Of a stretch of 64,000 nucleotides of DNA, positions 51,451-58,515 are shown one piece after another. The position numbers and the translations under genes were made by a program. This stretch comes from Acidobacteriota bacterium. GTDB taxonomy: Bacteria > Acidobacteriota > Vicinamibacteria > Vicinamibacterales > UBA8438. How positions within the stretch are numbered: position 1 is the first letter of the stretch; each line of letters opens with the position of its first letter. The notes under the pieces were generated by a model, which was not told the DNA's origin, made no database searches, and saw only the letters and a program-made list of their open reading frames with translations. The stretch lies in assembly GCA_011523845.1 (NCBI GenBank), contig WTFV01000265.1, forward strand, positions 62,001 to 126,000, read 5' to 3'.

Positions 51451-51878
51451 GGGCTGCTCGGCGTGACCGGTCGAGGCAGGGCCGCCTTGACCACGGCGGA
51501 GGGCATGTTGGGACTCTCCGGATTGACGGTGATCTCCTGCCGTCGCGCGTTGATGACCAGATCCATGTCCTCCATCGGAATCGAACCCAGGAGCACGCCG
51601 TCGCCGAGGACGAACGCCCCGGTGAAACACGACCTGTTCCCGAACGTGACCTGGACGGGACCGACGTACGGAACCGCAACGTGCCGGCCCTCCGCGGTGG
51701 TCACCTCCCGCTTCTCCAGCTCGGACAGGTCCAACTGCACCGCGACGTGCTCGGGAATGCAGAGGGTGGTTGCGCCCGTATCGACCAGCGCCGTCACCTG
51801 CAGCGGGGCCAGCTCGTGGCGCCTCGGATTCGACAAGGTCAGCGCCGCGTGTATGAGACCCACGAATCGACCCTCCAC
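51447..51878 (-). CDS. Retropepsin-like aspartyl protease family protein (second copy)
   Basis: 143 residues. LVDTGATTLCIPEHVAVQLD is the active-site motif of clan AA aspartyl proteases; GVLLGSIPMEDMDLVIN is the matching second segment. Only distantly similar to the copy at 49793. No export signal. First gene of the run that continues to the UGSC selenoprotein. A type B repeat begins 15 bp before its start, so any promoter must lie in or beyond the repeat. Confidence 0.78.
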   Translation of the reverse strand: MEGRFVGLIHAALTLSNPRRHELAPLQVTALVDTGATTLCIPEHVAVQLDLSELEKREVTTAEGRHVAVPYVGPVQVTFGNRSCFTGAFVLGDGVLLGSIPMEDMDLVINARRQEITVNPESPNMPSAVVKAALPRPVTPSSP

Positions 51879-51892
51879 CGTACACTCTCAGT

Positions 51893-52000
51893 CTAGGAGT
51901 CTGCGCCGTAGAGCGCAACGGAGTGAGTTCTGCGGCGCAAGCTCCTGGAGCGGTGGGGCTGGAGCCGAACACGGCGTTGCGACGGGTCTGGCGGCGCTAG
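51893..52000 (+). repeat. Dispersed palindromic repeat, type B, between fadJ and the retropepsin gene
   Basis: It begins CTAGGAGTCTGCGCCGTAGA, folds back with GTTCTGCGGCGCAAGCTCCT, and ends GCGACGGGTCTGGCGGCG-CTAG. It is next to the fadJ stop: the following CTA (52001-52003) is that gene's TAG on the minus strand. Confidence 0.85.
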
Positions 52001-54106
52001 CTAGTCGACCTCCCTGAATCCCTTGCCCTGCTCGGCGAGCCGCTTCAGCAGCGGCGCCGGCGCGAGCCACTCGCCGTGCTCGTCGTGGAGCCGGCTCATG
52101 GTGTCGTAGATGGTCCGCAGCCCCACCAGGTCGGCCCAGAACATCGGACCGCCGCGGTAGCGCGGGAAGCCGTAGCCATGCATCCAGATGACGTCGATGT
52201 CGCCGGCGCGCAGCGCGAGCCCCTCGTCCAGGATCTTCGCGCCCTCGTTGACGAGGGGATAAAGGCACCGCGGAATGATCTCGTCGTCGCTGATCGCGCG
52301 GCGCTCGATGCCGAGCTCGGCCGATACGTTAGCGATCAGCTCGTGGATGGCCGGATCCGGGATCGGGAGGCGGCTCCCCTCCTCGTAGCGGTACCATCCC
52401 GCGCCGGTCTTCTGCCCGTAGCGGCCCTGCTCGCAGATGCGGTCGGCGATCGGCGAGTAGCGCAGGTGCGCCGGCCGGTTCGGCGCCTGCGCCTTGCGCA
52501 CCCGCCAGCTCACGTCCAGACCGGCGAGATCGGCCATCTGGTACGGCCCCATCGGCAGGCCGAAGTCGTAGATGACCCGATCGATCTGCTCCGGCAGCGC
52601 CCCTTCCTCCAGCAGGAAGTCCGCCTGCCGGCGGTAGGCGTAGAGCATGCGGTTGCCGACGAAGCCGTCGCAGACGCCGACGAGCACGCCCACCTTCCCG
52701 AGCTTCTTCGACAGCTTCATGACCGTGGCGATGGTCTCCGGCGACGTCCGGGCGCCGCGCACGTTCTCCATCAGCTTCATGACGTTGGCGGGGCTGAAGA
52801 AGTGCGTGCCGATGACCCGCTCCGGGCGCGACGTGGCCGCGGCGATGGCGTCGACGTCGAGGGTCGACGTGTTGGTCGCCAGGATCGCTTCCGGCTTGCA
52901 GACGAGGTCGAGGCGGGCGAAGACCTCCTTCTTGAGCGGCAGCTCCTCGAACACCGCCTCGATCACGACATCGGCCGCGCCCAGGTCGGCGTCGTCCAGG
53001 GTCGGGGTGATGCGCGCCAGCCGCGCGTCCATCTGCGCCTGCGACAGCCGCCCCTTCGAGACGGTCGCCGCGTAGTTCCTGCGGATGATCGCCATGCCGC
53101 GGTCGAGCGCCTCGGGCGACGATTCGAGAACCGTCACCGGCAGGCCCGCGTTGGCGATGCTCATCGCGATGCCGCCGCCCATCGTGCCGCAGCCGACGAC
53201 GCCGGCCGACGCGATTGATCGCACCGGGGTGGCCTTCGGCACGTCGGGAATCTTCGCCACCTCGCGCTCGGCGAAGAAGGCGTGCCGCTGCGCCGCCGAC
53301 TGGTCCGACTCGCGGAGCCGGTGGAACACGGCGCGCTCGTTCTTCAGCGCCTCGGCGTAGGGCATCGTCAGCGTCGTCTCCACGCAGTCGACGCAGGCGT
53401 ACGGCGCGTCGAAGCCGCGGGCGCGCTTCGCCATCTTCTTCCGGAAGTCGTCGAAGATCTCCGGCCGGCCGAGCGCCGCCTCCAGGTGCTCCGTGAGCTT
53501 CGACGCCCGCCGCAGCGGCGCGCCGTCGGCCGCGAGTCGACGGGCCCGGGCAATCGCCGTTTCCACCAGGTCGCCCTCGACGCACTCGTCGACGAAGCCC
53601 AGCGCCAGCGCCTTCTCCACCGGATGGAGCTTGCCGCCGACGATCACGTCGAGCGCCTTCTCGATGCCGATGAGCCGCGGCATGCGCTGCGTGCCCCCCG
53701 CGCCGGGCAGGATGCCGAGCGTCACCTCCGGCAGCCCGAGCCGCGTGCCGGGCGCCGCGAGCCGCACGTGGCACGCCAGCGCCACCTCCATGCCGCCGCC
53801 GGCCGCCACGCCGTGGATGGCGGCGACCACCGGCTTCGGCGACGCCTCGATCTCGTCCAGGATCGCGGGCAGGTGCGCGGCTCCCGGCGGCGGCGGCGCG
53901 CTGAACTCCCGGATGTCGGCCCCGCCGCAGAACATCCGGTCCGCCCCGGCGATGACGATGGCCTTGACGGCTTCGTCTGCCAGCGCCTGGGCGACCCGCT
54001 CGCCCAGCGCGGCGCGCATGGCGAAGCTCAGGCCGTTTACGGGGGGATTGTCCAGTCGCAACAGCGCGACGTCGTCGTGGCGTTCGAACGTGACGGAACC
54101 GGGCAT
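52001..54106 (-). CDS. fadJ: Fatty acid oxidation multifunctional protein (enoyl-CoA hydratase / 3-hydroxyacyl-CoA dehydrogenase)
   Basis: 701 residues. The N-terminal crotonase domain has CGGADIREF and GLPEVTLGILPGAGGTQRMP (oxyanion-hole and catalytic Glu segments). The NAD-binding domain starts at VVGCGTMGGGIAMSIANAG, followed by TNTSTLDVDAIA and GTHFFSPANVMKLMENV with the catalytic His. C-terminal dehydrogenase domains follow. Full length for FadJ/FadB-type alpha subunits. Acts in beta-oxidation with a thiolase not encoded here. Its stop codon is formed at the edge of a dispersed repeat. Confidence 0.93.
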   Translation of the reverse strand: MPGSVTFERHDDVALLRLDNPPVNGLSFAMRAALGERVAQALADEAVKAIVIAGADRMFCGGADIREFSAPPPPGAAHLPAILDEIEASPKPVVAAIHGVAAGGGMEVALACHVRLAAPGTRLGLPEVTLGILPGAGGTQRMPRLIGIEKALDVIVGGKLHPVEKALALGFVDECVEGDLVETAIARARRLAADGAPLRRASKLTEHLEAALGRPEIFDDFRKKMAKRARGFDAPYACVDCVETTLTMPYAEALKNERAVFHRLRESDQSAAQRHAFFAEREVAKIPDVPKATPVRSIASAGVVGCGTMGGGIAMSIANAGLPVTVLESSPEALDRGMAIIRRNYAATVSKGRLSQAQMDARLARITPTLDDADLGAADVVIEAVFEELPLKKEVFARLDLVCKPEAILATNTSTLDVDAIAAATSRPERVIGTHFFSPANVMKLMENVRGARTSPETIATVMKLSKKLGKVGVLVGVCDGFVGNRMLYAYRRQADFLLEEGALPEQIDRVIYDFGLPMGPYQMADLAGLDVSWRVRKAQAPNRPAHLRYSPIADRICEQGRYGQKTGAGWYRYEEGSRLPIPDPAIHELIANVSAELGIERRAISDDEIIPRCLYPLVNEGAKILDEGLALRAGDIDVIWMHGYGFPRYRGGPMFWADLVGLRTIYDTMSRLHDEHGEWLAPAPLLKRLAEQGKGFREVD

Positions 54107-54336
54107 GCGTGACCTTTCTGCGTTCGGGGGCCGGGCGTGAGTTCCGGCGATGCCCGGTGGCAGGGCTCGTGCCCCGCTCTGCCGGGCGGCAGGCGCACCG
54201 ACGGTCCAACGCGGGCAACGCGGAGCGCGCAGGGGACCGTTCGGGCGACGATCGGGAATCGATTATAGACGCCGCGGCTCCGACCACGCTTCCCGCACGC
54301 TACGGACGCGCGGGTCGAGCGGCGCGGGCGGCGGAC

Positions 54337-54342
54337 TATACT
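54337..54342 (+). promoter_or_regulatory. -10 box giving a leaderless transcript
   Basis: TATACT ends 6 nt before the ATG at 54349, so the transcript would start at the start codon. The GGAGG just before the ATG is too close (1 nt) to act as a normal ribosome site. Confidence 0.45.
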
Positions 54343-54348
54343 GGAGGC

Positions 54349-55038
54349 ATGTCCCCGCAGACGGCAGGCCAGCTCGATCCGGAATCGCTGGTCGCGCGGA
54401 TCATCGCGGAACTCCAGGCCAATCCGGCCGCACAGCAACTGCTGCTGCGCGCGATGCTGACCAACGAGTTCCTGGGGATGCCGGTGCGTCTCGACGCCAT
54501 CGAGCGCGACGTCGCCGAGATCAAGAGCCGCGTCACCACGCTGGAACACGATCTCGGCGAGATCAAGAGCCGCGTCACCACACTGGAACGGGACGTAGCG
54601 TCTCTCAAGGGAGACAGTCTGGAGGTCAGGATCCACCAGCGGATTCGTCCGTACCTCAGTCAGAAACCGAGGCTGCGCAGACCGCATACCGTGCACAGCG
54701 TCGTCGCCGACACGGACCGCGACCTGCAGAAAGCGGTGTACGACGCGGTCGATACGGATCGCATCACGGCGAATCAGGAGGCCCGCGTCTTCGCGACCGA
54801 CCTCATCCTGCGGGCGCAGCGCGCGGAGGATCGGACCACCGTGTGGATCGCCGTCGAGGCGTCGAACACCCTCGACGAGCGCGACGTCGAACGGGCGCGC
54901 GAGTCGGCGGATGCCCTCCAGGCGGTTTTCGGCGAGCAATCGATTGCCGCCGTCATGGGGCATGACATCCCGGCCGAACCTCGGCGCGTCGCGGACGCCC
55001 GCGGCGTCGATGTGTTCCTCGTCGAGCCCAACCGCTGA
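54349..55038 (+). CDS. Coiled-coil protein with PD-(D/E)XK-like C-terminal domain
   Basis: 229 residues. After a helical start (ESLVARIIAELQANPAAQQL) comes a coiled coil made of two 14-residue repeats (EIKSRVTTLEHDLG, EIKSRVTTLERDVA) encoded by a 42-bp tandem duplication. The C-terminal part from about residue 130, with TTVWIAVEASNTLDERDVER and AVMGHDIPAEP, resembles the PD-(D/E)XK-like nuclease fold in coiled-coil proteins of unknown function. No partner gene. Confidence 0.6.
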   Translation: MSPQTAGQLDPESLVARIIAELQANPAAQQLLLRAMLTNEFLGMPVRLDAIERDVAEIKSRVTTLEHDLGEIKSRVTTLERDVASLKGDSLEVRIHQRIRPYLSQKPRLRRPHTVHSVVADTDRDLQKAVYDAVDTDRITANQEARVFATDLILRAQRAEDRTTVWIAVEASNTLDERDVERARESADALQAVFGEQSIAAVMGHDIPAEPRRVADARGVDVFLVEPNR

Positions 55039-55200
55039 CGGTCGGAACGCCGGATGGTCGTCGACACGCCGGAATGGTCGCTTGCCGACCCGGAGGGGCG
55101 ACGCCTCAGCCACCAGGCCGGCAACATCCATGGCCGGTTTGCGATGGGCCTGCGCGGGGCGCAACGGGCATCGACGCCGGCCTGGGCCAGGTGCGCGCGA

Positions 55201-56760
55201 TTACAACCGCCCCCGGGCGACCGGTCGGTCGCCTGACAGCATGGCGTAGAAGCCGTCGCGGTCCCCCGAGGTGTCGGACGTCAACGACGACACCACCGGG
55301 ATCACGAGCAGCGGCACGAAGGTCGTGACGTACGACGGGTCGATGCCCTCCCCGTCGACCGTGAAGCAGTAGACCAGCAGCCGGTGCAGAGCCGAGGCGC
55401 CCTCCGGCGCACTGAAGCCGGCCGCGAGGGCGAGCTTGATGAGCGCGAACCAGACCAGTCCCGCTCCGTAGCCGACCGCCATCCCCCAGTACGCGCCCCG
55501 CTCGGTGGTACGCGGCCAGTAGATGAGGTAGCCGACGGCGATCGCCGGCGGCACCACCATCGCGAAGCCGAACAGCAGCAGGTCGAGGATGGAAATGGTG
55601 GTCCGGGTGGCGACCACCCAGGCGGCCAGGGCCGCGACGATGGCGTAGACGACGGTGGTCGCCTGATAGGCCCGGAGCCTCTGCGCCGAGTCGTAGCGGC
55701 GCGTGAACGGCAGCCAGTCGCGGACGAACATGGTGGCGCTCGACAGCAGGATCGGCCCGCCGGAGGAGATGACGGCAGCAAGCACCGCGGCCAGCGCCAC
55801 CCCGCCGACCACCGGACTGATCTCCGAGGCGAGCGTCGTCAGGTTGCGGTAGCCGCCGAGGCCGGTGTCGATCCCGTAGCGTGCCGTCGTGAGAATGGCG
55901 ATGAGGCCGGCCAGCATCGGCATCACTGCAGCGATGATTCCGGCGGCGACGAAAGCCGGGGCGATGTGGCGTTCGTTCCGCGCCGCCGCGGCGTAGTTCG
56001 TGTAGACCGAGGCGGCCGGCGTGTGGATTGCCGCCGAGAAGATCATCGCGAACACCGGCAGCCACCCGGCGCCGGCGAATCCCCACCAAGCCGCCGTGTC
56101 GCGCGACGCCGCCGACAGGTGCCCGCCGATAGCCTCGGTCACCCCGCCCCAGCCGCCGAGTTGCTCGATGCCCAGCAGACCGACCGCCGCCAGCCCGGCG
56201 AGCACCACCGCGCAGTGGATCAGGTTGGTGATCGCCGTCCCCCAAAGCCCCCCGAGCGAGACGTAGGTGGCGAAGATGGCGGCCGACACCAGGACGCCGG
56301 AGAACATCGACAGCGGGGTCAGCGTGCTGACGATGACGCCGATGACGTAGGCCTCGATCAGGTTGACGATGACGTACTCGGTCTGCACGCAGAGGCTGGT
56401 CAGCCACTGGCAGCGGCGGTTCTCCCACCGCAGGGTGAAGATCTCGCCGACCGTCTGCAGCCGCAGCCGGCGGTAGTAGACGGCGAAGAAGAGCCCGACC
56501 AGAGCGAGCGCCAGGAACGTGCTGATGCCGTACCACCAGAGGTTCCAGACGCCGCCGCTGATGACGTCGCCGGCCACGCCGTAGGTGCCGGCGCCGCCGA
56601 TGCGCGTGCCGGCGATGCCCACCGCGACCAGCACCGTCGACATCCCGCCCCCGGCCACCGCCCAGCCGGTGGACGTGGTGGTCCGCCGCGCCATCAGGCT
56701 GCCGATCGCGGTGGCGGTGATCAGATAGAGGACGATGACCCCGACCGCGATCGTGTCCAT
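55201..56760 (-). CDS. Sodium:solute symporter family protein
   Basis: 519 residues with about 13 membrane segments. SSS-family features: GVIVLYLITATAIGSLMARR (first helix), IAGTRIGGAGTYGVAGDVIS (unwound TM1 region), YVSLGGLWGTAITNLIHCAV and LAAVISSGGPILLSSATMFV (sodium-site helix with the small Ser/Thr residues). Start at the ATG; the longer frame upstream is Arg/Pro-rich. It lies downstream of the second UGSC selenoprotein on the same strand, with a 49-bp tandem repeat between, and may be co-transcribed with it. Substrate unknown. Confidence 0.88.
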   Translation of the reverse strand: MDTIAVGVIVLYLITATAIGSLMARRTTTSTGWAVAGGGMSTVLVAVGIAGTRIGGAGTYGVAGDVISGGVWNLWWYGISTFLALALVGLFFAVYYRRLRLQTVGEIFTLRWENRRCQWLTSLCVQTEYVIVNLIEAYVIGVIVSTLTPLSMFSGVLVSAAIFATYVSLGGLWGTAITNLIHCAVVLAGLAAVGLLGIEQLGGWGGVTEAIGGHLSAASRDTAAWWGFAGAGWLPVFAMIFSAAIHTPAASVYTNYAAAARNERHIAPAFVAAGIIAAVMPMLAGLIAILTTARYGIDTGLGGYRNLTTLASEISPVVGGVALAAVLAAVISSGGPILLSSATMFVRDWLPFTRRYDSAQRLRAYQATTVVYAIVAALAAWVVATRTTISILDLLLFGFAMVVPPAIAVGYLIYWPRTTERGAYWGMAVGYGAGLVWFALIKLALAAGFSAPEGASALHRLLVYCFTVDGEGIDPSYVTTFVPLLVIPVVSSLTSDTSGDRDGFYAMLSGDRPVARGRL

Positions 56761-56865
56761 GGGGATCGATGAGTGAGGACCTGGAGTTGGACGGAGGCAA
56801 ACCGCCCGGGGCGTGGGCGCGAACTCGCGGTGCCCCGCCCGGCCGCTACGCCGACGGCCGGCGAC

Positions 56866-56963
56866 AACTGCCCGCCACGCCGCCGCCCGACCGCTCCCGC
56901 CGCGAACCAGCGGCAACTGCCCGCCACGCCGCCGCCCGACCGCTCCCGCCGCGAACCAGCGGC
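56866..56963 (-). repeat. 49-bp tandem repeat upstream of the symporter gene
   Basis: Two nearly identical units that include AACTGCCCGCCACGCCGCCG on the plus strand. Located between the selenoprotein stop and the symporter start; each unit contains GC-rich inverted arms that could form hairpins in the mRNA leader. Confidence 0.75.
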
Positions 56964-56998
56964 GACGACTTCCGGGAACCGGCAGCCCGACGGAAGCG

Positions 56999-57532
56999 TC
57001 AGTGCGTGATCGCCCCGACGATGGCGTCGTACGCCGCGCGCGCCTTGGCGCGCATCTCGTCGTCCGTGGCGTCCTGGATCGGATGCGGCACGTAGACCGC
57101 GCGGTCCGCCACGTCCGGCATGCCGAGCGCCACCGACTGCCGCTCGGCCGCCTCGACGAACTCGGTGGACGCCACCATCACCGTGGGGATGCCCCGCGCC
57201 TCGTAGTCGACCAGGTCGTGCACACTGCACGACGTGCAGGACCCTCAATCGGCGAGGGCCTGAATCACCGCCTTGCAGCGCTCGGCCACCTCCTCGCGCA
57301 GATCGGCCGGGGCCGGCCGCGTGAAAGTCGGCTTGCGCAGGCGGATGACGTCGAGGCCAGGTTGGCGGTCCCGCAGCAGCGCCTCGAGCTCGTCGCAGAA
57401 GACGTCGCCGCGCGGCTTCGAGATGTCCACGATGCCGACCGTGCCGGACAGGGCGCCGGCGCGCGCCGCGAGTTGCCGGCCGATCGGCTCGCGTTCGTCG
57501 GTCGGATCGAGGATGACGGAAGCGTCGTGCAT
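56999..57532 (-). CDS. UGSC-family selenoprotein (in-frame UGA = Sec96), second locus
   Basis: 177 residues if the TGA at 57245-57247 is read as selenocysteine. The part before it is MHDASVILDPTDEREPIGRQ to AVIQALAD. The part after is GSCTSCSVHDLVDYEARGIP, TVMVASTEFVEAAERQSVAL and PHPIQDATDDEMRAKARAAY. The start has a strong ribosome site (GGGAGG). The downstream half has no start codon with a ribosome site of its own. A hairpin follows the UGA as in locus 1. The two proteins share only the motif region and general plan, so they are old paralogues. It stands without a UGSC-associated gene; the symporter follows. Confidence 0.83.
57215..57233 (-). promoter_or_regulatory. Candidate bacterial SECIS element, locus 2
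   Basis: GTCGTGCA pairs with TGCACGAC around the loop GUG; the loop G is 20 nt after the UGA, the same distance as in locus 1. Confidence 0.7.
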
Positions 57533-57744
57533 GCGGCCTCCCGGCTGGGTGCGCTTCACTCTAGCACACCGGAACCCGGCAACCGTCCGTGGCCTCCACG
57601 GTCACGGCACGCGCGAAAGGGCTCAGGCGGCGTCCCGCTCGCCGCCGGCCTGGAACCTCTTCCAGCTTCGCCATCCGCTCGCGCACGCTGTTCGGATCCG
57701 GACGTGATACGGTGAATACGTGTACTCGCACAATGAGGAGCGAC

Positions 57745-58083
57745 ATGGCGACTTCGATCCGACTGAGTCCAGAGACCGAGCAGCGGCTCGACTTCCTGGC
57801 GGTGCAGACCGGCCGCACCAAGGCGTTCTACCTGCGGGAGATCATCGAGCGCGGGATCGAGGACATGGAGGACTATTACCTGGCCGCTGACGTGCTCGAG
57901 CGAGTTCGTCAGGGCCGTGAGAAGGTGCTCTCCGCCGCCGAGGCGAGAAACGACCTTATGGATCGACGTCAGGCATTCGTCGCCCGGGCCGCCCGATTGC
58001 GCGAAAGGACCGTGGATCGCGCCTGCACGCCCGCAGAAACGCTGGTCCGCGAGGATCGCCGGCGCCGCAGCGGAGTCGGCTGA
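57745..58083 (+). CDS. RelB-like antitoxin with unusual C-terminal extension
   Basis: 112 residues. The first ~75 residues are a RelB/DinJ-type ribbon-helix-helix antitoxin: MATSIRLSPETEQRLDFLAV, GRTKAFYLREIIERGIEDME, DYYLAADVLERVRQGREKVL. RelB proteins normally end about ten residues later; here the frame runs on through RQAFVARAARLRERTVDRAC to VREDRRRR. GAGGAG lies 5 nt before the ATG. The stop overlaps the ATG of a PIN-domain toxin, although RelB antitoxins usually pair with RelE. The extension may come from the original VapB partner of this toxin. Confidence 0.7.
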   Translation: MATSIRLSPETEQRLDFLAVQTGRTKAFYLREIIERGIEDMEDYYLAADVLERVRQGREKVLSAAEARNDLMDRRQAFVARAARLRERTVDRACTPAETLVREDRRRRSGVG

Positions 58084-58502
58084 TGAAACTGGTCGTCGAT
58101 GCCAGCGTCGCGGTCAAATGGCTGGTCGCGGAGCAGGATTCGGCCGCCGCCGTTCGCCTGATCGAGGACGGACACGAACTCCATGCACCGCGCCTGCTCG
58201 CCGCGGAGGTCACCAACGCGTTGTGGCGGAAGGTGCGCATCGGCGAACTCGAACGCCGCGACGCGAGCCCGCTGGCAGGAGCGGTACCCGACATGCCGTT
58301 GCATTGGACGGCAGACGAAGAGCTGTGCGCCGGCGCCGTGCGGCTGGCCATCGACCTGGACCGGCCCGTGTACGACTGCTTCCACCTCGCGCTCGCCCAC
58401 CGGATCGGCGGAACGATGGTGACGGCGGACGCGCGACTCGTCCACGCCCTCGCGCCCACTGCTCACGGCGATGCCATGATGCTGCTCGGCAACGACGCGT
58501 GA
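58083..58502 (+). CDS. PIN-domain toxin (VapC type)
   Basis: 139 residues starting MKLVVDASVAVKWLVAEQDS. Active-site acids are present in VVDASVAVKW, APRLLAAEVTNALWRK, RPVYDCFHLALA and TMVTADARLVHA. The ATG overlaps the antitoxin stop (TGATG). The module appears intact and sits immediately before a restriction-modification gene, where it may stabilise the island. Confidence 0.85.
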   Translation: MKLVVDASVAVKWLVAEQDSAAAVRLIEDGHELHAPRLLAAEVTNALWRKVRIGELERRDASPLAGAVPDMPLHWTADEELCAGAVRLAIDLDRPVYDCFHLALAHRIGGTMVTADARLVHALAPTAHGDAMMLLGNDA

Positions 58503-58515
58503 CTGGAATCCGACC

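Noticed and set aside
56999..57223. 74-codon frame as an independent gene
   Set aside because: Same situation as at locus 1: no ribosome site, starts inside the SECIS hairpin, continues the selenoprotein frame.
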